Source: Pseudonocardiaceae bacterium
GTDB lineage: Bacteria > Actinomycetota > Actinomycetes > Mycobacteriales > Pseudonocardiaceae
Assembly (NCBI GenBank): GCA_009379845.1
Contig: WHSZ01000064.1
Coordinates: forward strand, 1-34,172
Direction: 5' to 3'
Length of the DNA stretch: 34,172 nucleotides
How positions within the stretch are numbered: the first letter of the stretch is position 1; every line of letters starts with the position of its first letter. The notes under the pieces are model-generated. The model was not told the DNA's origin, did no database searches, and saw nothing but the letters and a program-made list of their open reading frames with translations. Position numbers and translations under genes: made by a program. Of the stretch, positions 16,573-24,384 are shown in pieces.

Positions 16573-17871
16573 TCAGCGGGGCTGCAACGCCGCTGACGCC
16601 TCGTTGATAAACCCCTGGTCGAGGATCGGCGCGTTGCCGCTCGCCAGGCTGCGCTCCACGATCTGCACCACGACGATCTCGGAGTCGGCCAGCGACTTCG
16701 CCGCTACTCGCGCGTCATCGGTGATCGAGTTGTAGTGCAGCATGGTGAGGTCGGTGAACGCGGCCGGCAGGTAGCGGGAGGCGACCTTGGTGAACGAGTC
16801 GCCGAGCACCGTGGTGCGCTCGTCGATGGTGCCGATGGTGGAGTCCGATTTGCGGTGCACCGGCCGGTTCAGGTTCCGCAGCAGCTCGCCGGTGCGGTCG
16901 GTGAACCCGTCCGGGCGCAATTCGTAGCTCATGCCCCGCTTGTCGGCCGGCCTGCCCATCATCATGGTCAGGTCGGCCGTCGAGGTCCGCATGCCGCTTT
17001 CCGGGGTGTTCCACGTCGCCGTGCTGCCCGGCTTGATGTTCTCGGCGAGCGCCCGCACCATCTCGAGCGACCCCTCGTCGGTCCAGTGCGTGTCCTGTTT
17101 GAAATAGACCGGGCGGTGCAGCCGGTCGGCTGCCGCCCGCAGCGCGGGGCGCAGGTCGATCGCGCCGCCGTTGTCGATCGCCTCCGGCCACAGCTTCTCG
17201 CTCGCGGCTCGCGCGCAGTCCTTGCCGGGATAGCTGTCCGGTAGGTTCTGCGGCACCATCGTGCTCTTGTCCGGGGTCACCGTCAGCACGAACTTCCGCC
17301 CCGAATCGGTCACCGCGTCGCGCAGCTTGTTCAGCTGCTGGACGGACTCGTTCAACGGGCGACCGGGCGCGCACTTGGACTCCACGTCCATCCCGAAGTA
17401 CAGCCAGTCGTTCTTGCCCTCCAGCACCCTGCCGGAACCGGCCTGCGGGGCGTCCTCGCCCTGCTCGCCGTCCTGCGGGCTCGGGCTGCCGGGCAGCGGA
17501 CCACTCGGTTCCCGGTTGCCCTGGTCGAGTGGGGCCGGCTCACCGAATACGCCGCGCGAAACGCCGTCCGCCGCCTGGATCGCGGCGGCGCGGAACACCA
17601 GGTGATCGGTTGCCCACGCGGGCAGCCCGGTGAACATGCCCCAGCCGTCCGCGATGCTCGGAAAGCTGGCCAGCTTGTGGTTCTCGATCTCCCCGGCACG
17701 TGCCCCGAACATCCAGCTGAACACGGGCGTCGCGAAGAACACCAGCGCGCAGCTGAGCGCGGTGAGCTGGCGGCCGCCGTGCCGGGGGCGGTGCAGGGAA
17801 TGCTCCCTCGGCAGCCACGCCTCGTGCACCGCGGGTAACTCACCCGGGCGTTGCTGGGGGTTCACGACCAC
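16573..17871 (-). CDS. AlgJ/AlgX-like SGNH O-acetyltransferase, membrane-anchored
   Basis: A 432-residue protein with a cytoplasmic leader, one membrane helix (about residues 36-56), an acidic Pro/Gly/Ser linker (about 113-147) and an SGNH hydrolase-like domain related to alginate O-acetyltransferases AlgJ/AlgX. Active-site candidates are Asp260 and His262 in KQDTHWTDEG and Ser359 in TTVLGDSF; NDWLYFG and TVTPDKSTM are also family blocks. Such enzymes pass acetyl groups from an MBOAT partner to an extracellular polymer. A suitable MBOAT (24935-26368) is on the same strand but about 7 kb upstream, with seven unrelated genes between. The GTG at 17871 is used; GTG at 17865 is equally possible. 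The acceptor is unknown. Confidence 0.85.
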   Translation of the reverse strand: MVVNPQQRPGELPAVHEAWLPREHSLHRPRHGGRQLTALSCALVFFATPVFSWMFGARAGEIENHKLASFPSIADGWGMFTGLPAWATDHLVFRAAAIQAADGVSRGVFGEPAPLDQGNREPSGPLPGSPSPQDGEQGEDAPQAGSGRVLEGKNDWLYFGMDVESKCAPGRPLNESVQQLNKLRDAVTDSGRKFVLTVTPDKSTMVPQNLPDSYPGKDCARAASEKLWPEAIDNGGAIDLRPALRAAADRLHRPVYFKQDTHWTDEGSLEMVRALAENIKPGSTATWNTPESGMRTSTADLTMMMGRPADKRGMSYELRPDGFTDRTGELLRNLNRPVHRKSDSTIGTIDERTTVLGDSFTKVASRYLPAAFTDLTMLHYNSITDDARVAAKSLADSEIVVVQIVERSLASGNAPILDQGFINEASAALQPR

Positions 17872-17916
17872 CCGCTTACCGTATCCCGGCCCCCGAGGCC
17901 GCGTGCCCGGATCCGG

Positions 17917-19146
17917 CTAATGCAACAGCAGCAGGACCTGCAACTCGCCGATCAGGAATCCGATGATCGCGCCGACCGCGACCAGCTTCCACTCGTCCTG
18001 GCGGAACGCCGGCCGCAGCAGGCCCTCGTACTGCTCGGGGGACAGCCGCATCATTCGCTGCTCGATCAGCCGCGCCACGTCCATCGCCTCGGTGAGATAC
18101 CCTTCCGCGTGCCGCACGGTGGCCGGCATCGTCCGGTACGCCTTGTCCGCGGCGGACTGCTTGATCTCCGCGAGCCTGCGAGTGCCCAGCGCGGCGGTGA
18201 CAACTGGCCGCGCGATGCTCACCTGCTGATCGACCGACTGCTGCACGACGCGTTGCACCATCGCGACGACCCGGTCGGAACGGGGACCCCGCAAGATGGA
18301 GTCGACGATGTTCGGCACGGTCATCACCTCGCGCGCGATGATCTCGCCGTACTGCTTGGCCACCTCGGCACGTCGCCGCTGGAACTTGCCGTGCACGGTG
18401 AACCGCCCGGCGACCCGGACCGGTTCGCGCGGCACGAAAACCATCTTGATGGCCAGCCAGTCGGTGAACCAGCCGATCAGCCCGCCGAAGATCGGCAGCA
18501 CCCACGGTTCCTTGGTGACGCCCCACACGATTGCCTGGACAACGCCGAGGGTGAAACCGAAATAGATGCCGGAACGCGCGATGAACGCCATTTCGGGGCG
18601 GGACACCTCCCGAATCAGCCTGACCAGCAACGCGCGATCCCTGGTCAGGTTGGTCACCGCCATCTCGCGCACGTCCAGAACATCGTCGATGTTGTCCCTG
18701 ATCTCCTCGGTCAGTTGTTTGACGAGCCGGGGAATGGACGCCTGGACCTGTTTGATGACGAGATCCTGCGCGAGTGTGGGAAGCGCTTCCCACAACTGCG
18801 GATGATGCTTTTCGAGTACTTCCCGCGCGATATCGTCGACCGCCCGGAGTAGCGGCGCTTCGACTTCTTTCGCAATGCGATCCGGATCAATTCGAAGGAA
18901 TACTTCTTTGGGGTCGATCAGATTCTTGGTGAGCAGATCCGTCGCTACCGATGCCATTCGCGCGCCGTGCCGTGGAACCACCCCTTGCCAGCCGAGAAAG
19001 GTGCCCTTGATTCCGGTGAACGTGAGCGGCCGGAACATCATCTCGATCGCGGCCAGCTTGGTGACATAGCCGATTACGGCCGCGATGATCGGCAGCGCCA
19101 GGTACAGATACCAGTGCGCGGCGAGGTCGGCCAACAGGGCGTCCAC
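17917..19146 (-). CDS. DUF445 family membrane protein, copy 1
   Basis: A 409-residue protein of the DUF445 (YheB-like) family. It starts with a membrane helix (about residues 10-35), has a long helical soluble part, a central hydrophobic pair (about 210-245) and a C-terminal helix ending VLLLLH. The family's repeated signature is seen twice: GYVTKLAAIEMMFRP near the N-terminus and GWFTDWLAIKMVFVP in the middle. The GTG at 19146 has a perfect ribosome site (AAAGGAGGT, about 7 nt upstream). It follows its paralogue at 19228 by 81 nt. Function is unknown; membrane scaffold or envelope roles are only guesses. Confidence 0.9.
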   Translation of the reverse strand: MDALLADLAAHWYLYLALPIIAAVIGYVTKLAAIEMMFRPLTFTGIKGTFLGWQGVVPRHGARMASVATDLLTKNLIDPKEVFLRIDPDRIAKEVEAPLLRAVDDIAREVLEKHHPQLWEALPTLAQDLVIKQVQASIPRLVKQLTEEIRDNIDDVLDVREMAVTNLTRDRALLVRLIREVSRPEMAFIARSGIYFGFTLGVVQAIVWGVTKEPWVLPIFGGLIGWFTDWLAIKMVFVPREPVRVAGRFTVHGKFQRRRAEVAKQYGEIIAREVMTVPNIVDSILRGPRSDRVVAMVQRVVQQSVDQQVSIARPVVTAALGTRRLAEIKQSAADKAYRTMPATVRHAEGYLTEAMDVARLIEQRMMRLSPEQYEGLLRPAFRQDEWKLVAVGAIIGFLIGELQVLLLLH

Positions 19147-19227
19147 GTGCCCGACCTCCTTTCGCTCACGGCGCGATCACGGTAGCGCGCGGTGCGCACG
19201 AGCCGGAAATTGGGCATTGAAAGAAAA

Positions 19228-20454
19228 TCAGTGCAACAGGATGAGTACCTGTAGTTCACCCACCAGAAACCCGAGCACGGCGCCGGCCGCGATGAGTTTC
19301 CATTCGTCTTGCTGGAAGGCGGGCCGCAGCAACCCTTCGAACTGGATGGGTGTGAGTTGTCGCATTCTCCCGACAATGGTGTTCCGCACGTCGAGCGCGT
19401 CCGTGGCGTATTCCTCGACGTACACCATGGTTTCCGGAACTTTTTCGATCACCTTGCTGGCCGCGACGCGTTTCATTTCCTGGAAGCGGCGGCTGCCGAC
19501 GGCGAATGCCACGAACGGTTTGGCGATGCTGGTCTGCTCGTCCACCGCCCGCTGCACGTGCCGTTGAATCAACGCGAACAACTTGTCCGACTTCGGCCCG
19601 GTCAACACGGCTTCCAGGATGTTCCGGATGGTGAGGACTTCCCTTGCGATCAGTTCGCCGTAATCGCGGGCCACCTCGTCTTTGCGTTTCTGGAACATGC
19701 CTTGCCAGGTGAAGAGGCCGAACACGCGCCTGCGCTCCCTGGGAAAAAAGATCATTTTGAGCGCCAGCCAGTCGGTGATCCAACCGGTGAGGCCGCCGAA
19801 GATCGGCATGATCCACGGGCTCTTGGTCAGCGCCCAGGCGACGACCTGCACGATCCCGATGATGAATCCGAAGTAGATGCCCGACCTGGCGATGAACTTC
19901 AGCTCAGGGGCGCCCACATCGCGGAACAGCCGCGCGGTGAGCTCCTTGTCCCGCATCAGGTTGGTGACCACCATGTGCCGGACGTCCAGCACGTTGTCGA
20001 TGTTGCCGGACACCTCGTCCATGATCTTGCGAATCATCTTGGGTGCCTCGGCCCGTACCTGCCGCATGAGCAGCCGCTGCGCCGCGGTCGGCATCAGTTC
20101 CCAGGTGCGCGGCTGGTACTGCTCCATCACCTCGCGGGTGATGTCCTCGACGACCTCGAGCATCGGGTCGTGCAGTTCGCTTGCCACCCGATCAGGGTCC
20201 AGCCGGGAGAACAGCTCCTGCGGTTTGACCAGGTTCTGGGTCAGCAGGTCGACAGCAACCGTTGCCATCCGCCTCGAGTTCCGGGGGATAATGCCCTGCC
20301 AGCCGAAGATCGGCTTGATGCCGCGGAACTCCGTCGGCCGGAACATCATCTCGATGGCGACGGTCTTCGTGATGTAGCCGATCAGCGCGGCGATGAACGG
20401 CATGGAAGCGTAGATGTACCAGTGCTCGCGGAAGTCAGCCAAGATCGCTTCCAC
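19228..20454 (-). CDS. DUF445 family membrane protein, copy 2
   Basis: A 408-residue paralogue of the downstream gene, collinear over its whole length: HWYIYASMPFIAALIGYITK at the N-terminus, GGLTGWITDWLALKMIFFP in the middle, and the same C-terminus GFLVGELQVLILLH. The GTG at 20454 is chosen over 20496 because GGGAGG lies just upstream and the length then equals the paralogue. The copies differ at many positions, so the duplication is old and both have been kept under selection. A shared transcript is likely. Function is unknown. Confidence 0.9.
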   Translation of the reverse strand: MEAILADFREHWYIYASMPFIAALIGYITKTVAIEMMFRPTEFRGIKPIFGWQGIIPRNSRRMATVAVDLLTQNLVKPQELFSRLDPDRVASELHDPMLEVVEDITREVMEQYQPRTWELMPTAAQRLLMRQVRAEAPKMIRKIMDEVSGNIDNVLDVRHMVVTNLMRDKELTARLFRDVGAPELKFIARSGIYFGFIIGIVQVVAWALTKSPWIMPIFGGLTGWITDWLALKMIFFPRERRRVFGLFTWQGMFQKRKDEVARDYGELIAREVLTIRNILEAVLTGPKSDKLFALIQRHVQRAVDEQTSIAKPFVAFAVGSRRFQEMKRVAASKVIEKVPETMVYVEEYATDALDVRNTIVGRMRQLTPIQFEGLLRPAFQQDEWKLIAAGAVLGFLVGELQVLILLH

Positions 20455-20595
20455 TCTCGTGACCTCCCGTTTCGCGCCGCACCGGCCGACGATCAAGCGT
20501 AAGCCACGGTCGGCGAGTGCTGTGCCGGCCCGGTTGCGCTCAGCCGGAACAAGCAGGAGGCATCCGATGGCGTGCGGCGCATCAAGGGAAGCGGC

Positions 20596-21081
20596 TCACA
20601 GGGTGATGGGGACCAGCCGGGGCTGGGCGATCCGCAGGTAGTCCTCGGTGCGCAGGGCCAGCGAGCGGTCCAGCCGGGCGGCGTTGAAGAAGATCTCGGG
20701 CTGCTCGGTCAGCGCTGGGTCCGCGACGAGTTCCAGGTCGGGGTGGAAGCTGAACGGCAGGATGGTGCCGCTCGGGCTTCCGGCGAGTGTCTCCGCCTTG
20801 TCGGTGGATGCGAAGGCCACGTAGCTACCGCCGGCCAGCTGTTTGAGCCGATCAAGATCGATCTTCCGGTCACCCGGCACCACCGCGAGGAAATACTTGC
20901 TGGTGCGCTTGCCTAGCTTGACCAGCACGACGAGGCATTTCGCCGCCTGCTCCACGGCGTTTCCCCGGTAGCCGCTGACGATCTCCGTGCGGCCCTCCGG
21001 CGGGTGCTCGATCAGTCGATAGCGCGCGCCGGACGCGTCCAGCTCGGAGCGCAGCCGGTCGTAAGCGGTTGTGGTCGTCAC
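20596..21081 (-). CDS. YbaK/aminoacyl-tRNA synthetase-associated domain protein
   Basis: A 161-residue protein of the YbaK/ProX editing-deacylase superfamily, whose members hydrolyse mischarged aminoacyl-tRNAs. Recognisable are SGARYRLIEHPPEGRT, AAKCLVVLVKLGKR with the conserved Lys, and KYFLAVVPGDRKIDLDRLKQL. A second conserved region is ASTDKAETLAGSPSGTILPFSF, where YbaK proteins have a GxxxPF substrate loop. GTG at 21081 is preferred because AGGAAAG is suitably spaced; TTG at 21090 is possible. Its start nearly overlaps the stop of the ArsR-type gene, so the regulator and deacylase form an operon. The tRNA substrate is not inferable. Confidence 0.87.
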   Translation of the reverse strand: MTTTTAYDRLRSELDASGARYRLIEHPPEGRTEIVSGYRGNAVEQAAKCLVVLVKLGKRTSKYFLAVVPGDRKIDLDRLKQLAGGSYVAFASTDKAETLAGSPSGTILPFSFHPDLELVADPALTEQPEIFFNAARLDRSLALRTEDYLRIAQPRLVPITL

Positions 21082-21083
21082 TA

Positions 21084-21383
21084 CTACCAACTTTCCTGGA
21101 ACATGCGCTTGACCTCGGCGATTCGTTCTTCATCGCGGCGGTAGAACATCCATTGCTTGACCTTCTTGGCGTGCAGCAAACCGGCTCCGGTGAGCAGCTT
21201 CAGGTGCTCGGCGGCGGTCGGCTGACTCACCTCGAGCTTCTGGGCGATCAGCAGGCCGCAGACGCCGTCGGTGACCAGGTCGCCGTCCTGCTGTGGCGGG
21301 AAGTGCGCGACCGGGTCCCGCAGCCAGTTCAGGATAGCCAGGCGTTTCACGCTGGCCAGCGCCTTCAACACCGTCACGTCCAT
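21084..21383 (-). CDS. ArsR-family winged-helix regulator
   Basis: A 99-residue DNA-binding protein with an ArsR/SmtB-type winged helix: KALASVKRLAILNWLRDP (helices 1-2), VCGLLIAQKLEVSQPTAAEHLKLLTGAGLL (recognition helix SQPTAAEHLKLL) and the wing AKKVKQWMFYRRDE. A single Cys and no clustered metal ligands suggest it does not sense metals in the classic way. The ATG at 21383 lies next to an AT-rich inverted repeat that is probably its operator. It ends where the YbaK-domain gene starts. Confidence 0.9.
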   Translation of the reverse strand: MDVTVLKALASVKRLAILNWLRDPVAHFPPQQDGDLVTDGVCGLLIAQKLEVSQPTAAEHLKLLTGAGLLHAKKVKQWMFYRRDEERIAEVKRMFQESW

Positions 21384-21384
21384 C

Positions 21385-21404
21385 AATTAGTTAGTTTGCT
21401 AATT
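21385..21404. promoter_or_regulatory. AT-rich inverted repeat, probable ArsR-family operator
   Basis: AATTAG (21385-21390) and CTAATT (21399-21404) form an inverted repeat in a tract (21384-21412) far more AT-rich than its surroundings. It directly abuts the regulator's ATG and lies 51 nt before the divergent YnfA-like gene, so it could control both. The match to a specific ArsR consensus was not computed. Confidence 0.5.
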
Positions 21405-21455
21405 AGCTATTTCCCTGTCAAGGCGCCGCACGGCGCGGTGTCGTAACCTGCGCCG

Positions 21456-21791
21456 ATGACCGTTTTGCGTTCCGTCGCCCTGTTCGTGGTCGCCGCGGTT
21501 GCCGAGATCGGCGGTGCCTGGCTGGTCTGGCAGGGCGTTCGCGAGCATCGCGGCTGGCTGTGGATGCTCGGCGGCGTGCTGGCCCTCGGTGCCTACGGTT
21601 TCGTGGCCACCCTCCAGCCCGAGGTCCACTTCGGACGCATCCTCGCCGCGTACGGTGGCGTGTTCGTGGCCGGGTCCCTGCTGTGGGGCGTGATCATGGA
21701 CGGCTTCCGGCCGGACCGCTACGACATCGTCGGCGCGGTGATCTGCCTCGCGGGCGTCGCCGTGATCATGTACTCGCCGCGCGGGGCCTAG
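21456..21791 (+). CDS. YnfA family (UPF0060) small membrane protein
   Basis: A 111-residue protein with four membrane helices, matching the UPF0060/YnfA family, which is related to small multidrug resistance (SMR) transporters. Family blocks: AEIGGAWLVWQGVREHRGWLW, LGAYGFVATLQPEVHFGRILAAYGG and DRYDIVGAVICLAGVAVIMYSPR. The Glu in the first helix corresponds to the conserved membrane Glu of SMR proteins. It is divergent from the ArsR gene and ends 15 nt before the convergent molybdenum hydroxylase gene. Export activity is suggested only by homology. Confidence 0.9.
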   Translation: MTVLRSVALFVVAAVAEIGGAWLVWQGVREHRGWLWMLGGVLALGAYGFVATLQPEVHFGRILAAYGGVFVAGSLLWGVIMDGFRPDRYDIVGAVICLAGVAVIMYSPRGA

Positions 21792-21806
21792 ACTGCCGCG
21801 CTCGGC

Positions 21807-24197
21807 TTAGACCACGGCCTCGTCGGTCTCCAGGGATTCCTCGTCACCGCGCAGCGGGAGCGTGTCGAACACCGCTGGCGGTACGCGCCACGGTTCGGCG
21901 AGCCGCCCGGCCTTGGCGTCCTCGATGGTGCGCCACACCCGCTGCGGCGTGGCCGGCATGTCGATGTGCCGAACGCCGAGGTGCCGGAGCGCGTCCACCA
22001 CGGCGTTCTGCACGGCCGGGGTGGATCCCACCGTGGCGGATTCCCCGATTCCCTTGGCGCCCAACGGGTTTCGCGATGTGATCGTCTCGGTGTTCACCGC
22101 GTCCACGCCGGGCACGTCCGCGGCGGACGGAATCGTGTAGTCCACCAGCGTGCCGGTAACCGGGTTGCCATCCGGGTCGTAGCTCATGTGCTCCCACAAC
22201 GCCTGCGCGATGCCCTGCACCGCGCCGCCGTGTTGCTGCCCGTGCACGATCAGCGGGTTCAGCACCCGACCGCAGTCGTCCACGGCGATGTGCCGCAACG
22301 GCCGCACGAACCCCGTTTCGACGTCCACCTCGACCACGGACACGTGCGCGCCGAACGGGAACGTCGCACCATCAGGGATGAAGTCGGTGTTCGCGGACAG
22401 CCCGGTGCCGCCGTCGTTGTCTTTATCCGCGGCAGCCTGCGCCAGCTCCGCCCAGCTCAGGCTCGCGGTAGGCACCCCGGCCACGCCGAGCTGGCCGTCT
22501 TCGGTCAGCTCGATGTCCTCGACCGCGGCTTCCAGGCGGTTCGCGGCGAGTTCCCTGGCCTGCTGGAACACCAGCTGGCTGGCCTCCCGCACCGCGCTGC
22601 CGCCCAGCTGCAACGACCTCGAACCGCCCGTGCCGCCACCGCGGGGCACCGTCGCGGTGTCCGACTGCACGAACTCGACCGCTTCCAGCGGGATGCCGAG
22701 CAGGTCCGCGACGATCATGGAAAACGACGTGGCGTGCCCCTGGCCGTGCCCTGAGGTGCCCACCTTGATGGTGGCGCCGCCGTCCTCGCGGATCTCAACC
22801 GACGCGTACTCGCCCGCGGCACCACCACCGGTGACCTCGACGTAGCTGCTCATCCCGATGCCAAGCAGCAGATGCTCGCCGGCCTCGATCCGGCGGGCCT
22901 GCTCCTCGCGCAGCTTGTCGTAGTCGACCAGCCGCAGCGCCTCGGTCAACGGCAGGTCGTAGTCGCCGGAGTCGTAGTTCGTACCGACTACCGTGGTGTA
23001 CGGGAACTCCTCGGGCGGCACGAAGTTGCGCCGCCGGATCTCCGCCGGTTCCAGGTCCAGCTCGACCGCGGCCATGTCCATCAGCCGCTCGAGCATGGCG
23101 GTCGCCTCCGGGCGCCCGGCACCGCGGAACGCGCCGACCGGCGCGGTGTTGGTCAACGCGACCACACCGTCGAAGCTGATTCGCGGGATCCGGTACACGC
23201 CCTGCACCATGACCCGCGTCGGGCCGAGCACCAGGCCACCGCCGAACCCCGCGTAGGCCCCGGCGTCCCCGATTATCCGGCAGCGCAGGCCCACGATCGT
23301 GCCGTCGGTGCGCAGCCCGAGCTCGGCGTACTGCACCTGCGCGCGGCCGTGCGGCATGGACTGCAGGTTCTCGGAGCGGGTCTCGATCCACTTCACCGGC
23401 CTGCCGAGCAGGCGCGCGACCCCGATGGCCACGGCGTGCTCCGGCCCGATCCCGGCCTTGCCGCCGAACGCCCCTCCGACGTGTGGCGCGATCACCCGCA
23501 CCCGGTCCTTGGCCCAGCCGAACATCTTGGCTGCCCCGTTGCGCAGCACGTGCGGCATCTGGGTGGACACGTAGATGCTGGCTTCGAACTCCTCGTCCTG
23601 GCCGCCAGGCACCACGGCGACAGCGTTCCCCTCCATGGGCACCACGGCGAGTCGCTGGTTCTCGATCCTGGCCCGCACCACCACATCGGCGCCGTCCAGC
23701 ACCTCGGCTCCGGCGGCCTCCCTGCTGCCGTCCGCGACGTTCGAGCCCAGCTCGGGGAACTGCATCGGGGCATCCGGCTCGAGCGCCAGTTCCGGGTCAG
23801 ATACCGCGGGCCGCGGCTGGTAGTCGACGTCCACGAGTTCCAGCGCGTCGGTGGCGGCGGCCGCCGTCTCCGCGACCACCACGGCAACCGGTTCACCCGC
23901 GAACCGCACCCGGTCGGTCGCCAGCGGGTGGCGGGCGCACCGGGGGTTCACCTCGATGAACGGTGCGATCGGCGGCAGGTCCAGGTCCGCGGCGGTGTAC
24001 ACGGCGAGCACGCCCGGAGCCTGCGCGGCTTCGGTCACGTCGATGCCGGTGACGTCGGCGTGTGCCATGGGCGAGCGCACGAAGGTCAGGTGCAGTGCCC
24101 CTTCGAAGGGCAGGTTGTCGACGTAGGAGGCACGGCCGCGAAGCAGGTCGGGGTCCTCGACGCGGCGAACTTCGTTTCCCAGCAGTGAACCTGGCAT
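21807..24197 (-). CDS. Xanthine dehydrogenase/CO dehydrogenase-family molybdopterin-binding large subunit
   Basis: A 796-residue molybdenum hydroxylase large subunit. The a/b hammerhead domain covers about residues 15-130, then the two Mo-cofactor domains. Molybdopterin-contact blocks are HVGGAFGGKAG (about 239-249), GAFRGAGRPEATAMLERLMD (about 355-374) and the catalytic glutamate Glu719 in GAKGIGESATVGSTPA. The loop AFRGAGR is not the AYRCSFR loop of true form I CO dehydrogenase, so CO oxidation is unlikely; aldehydes, purines or other heterocycles are more plausible. The medium (FAD) and small (2Fe-2S) subunits are missing on both sides, so it must borrow partners or act with another electron acceptor. 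The ATG at 24197 fits the family start MPGSLLGNEVRRVEDPDLL. Confidence 0.93.
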   Translation of the reverse strand: MPGSLLGNEVRRVEDPDLLRGRASYVDNLPFEGALHLTFVRSPMAHADVTGIDVTEAAQAPGVLAVYTAADLDLPPIAPFIEVNPRCARHPLATDRVRFAGEPVAVVVAETAAAATDALELVDVDYQPRPAVSDPELALEPDAPMQFPELGSNVADGSREAAGAEVLDGADVVVRARIENQRLAVVPMEGNAVAVVPGGQDEEFEASIYVSTQMPHVLRNGAAKMFGWAKDRVRVIAPHVGGAFGGKAGIGPEHAVAIGVARLLGRPVKWIETRSENLQSMPHGRAQVQYAELGLRTDGTIVGLRCRIIGDAGAYAGFGGGLVLGPTRVMVQGVYRIPRISFDGVVALTNTAPVGAFRGAGRPEATAMLERLMDMAAVELDLEPAEIRRRNFVPPEEFPYTTVVGTNYDSGDYDLPLTEALRLVDYDKLREEQARRIEAGEHLLLGIGMSSYVEVTGGGAAGEYASVEIREDGGATIKVGTSGHGQGHATSFSMIVADLLGIPLEAVEFVQSDTATVPRGGGTGGSRSLQLGGSAVREASQLVFQQARELAANRLEAAVEDIELTEDGQLGVAGVPTASLSWAELAQAAADKDNDGGTGLSANTDFIPDGATFPFGAHVSVVEVDVETGFVRPLRHIAVDDCGRVLNPLIVHGQQHGGAVQGIAQALWEHMSYDPDGNPVTGTLVDYTIPSAADVPGVDAVNTETITSRNPLGAKGIGESATVGSTPAVQNAVVDALRHLGVRHIDMPATPQRVWRTIEDAKAGRLAEPWRVPPAVFDTLPLRGDEESLETDEAVV

Positions 24198-24233
24198 GTG
24201 GCCGAGCCTATCTGTGTTCGGTCGGTTGATCAC

Positions 24234-24263
24234 GTTCGATGGCGCCCATACACCCCATCGAAC
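24234..24263. promoter_or_regulatory. 9-bp inverted repeat upstream of the molybdenum hydroxylase gene
   Basis: GTTCGATGG (24234-24242) is inverted perfectly at 24255-24263 with a 12-nt spacer. It overlaps the proposed -10 element and lies in the predicted leader. It may be an operator or an mRNA hairpin. Confidence 0.45.
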
Positions 24264-24287
24264 AAGCTGGAGTGTGCTCCATGTCAA
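24257..24287 (-). promoter_or_regulatory. MerR-type promoter for the molybdenum hydroxylase gene
   Basis: On the minus strand, TTGACA (24282-24287) is followed by a 19-nt spacer and TTCGAT (24257-24262). The spacer contains the dyad TGGAG-CACA-CTCCA (24268-24281). An over-long 19-bp spacer with a GGAG...CTCC dyad is the hallmark of MerR-family activated promoters. No MerR gene lies in this window. Confidence 0.5.
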
Positions 24288-24334
24288 CCGCGGAAGCCGC
24301 CTGCCGGCTGGTGGCGAGAACGCAGGCCAGCTCC

Positions 24335-24374
24335 GCCACGTACCGCAATATGAATCCATATTGCGGTACGTGGC
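24335..24374. repeat. Dispersed CAATATG palindrome, copy with 18-bp stem
   Basis: A perfect 18-bp inverted repeat (24335-24352 and 24357-24374) with loop AATC sits 10 nt after the stop of the SCO5389-family gene. The central CAATATG-AATC-CATATTG matches the element at 30674-30699. It is probably a transcription terminator for the minus-strand gene, although no U tract follows. Confidence 0.7.
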
Positions 24375-24384
24375 ACGGAAACTA

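Noticed and set aside
20556..20641. Small plus-strand frame with ATG at 20573 and GGAGG upstream
   Set aside because: It is about 23 codons, overlaps the end of the YbaK-domain gene on the other strand, and has no recognisable protein features.
21807..24197. Form I CO dehydrogenase (CoxL)
   Set aside because: The active loop is AFRGAGR rather than AYRCSFR, and the CoxM and CoxS genes are absent.
24198..24359. Extended N-terminus for the molybdenum hydroxylase
   Set aside because: It would translate through the promoter dyad and the palindrome. The family start MPGSLLGNEVRRVEDP matches the ATG at 24197.
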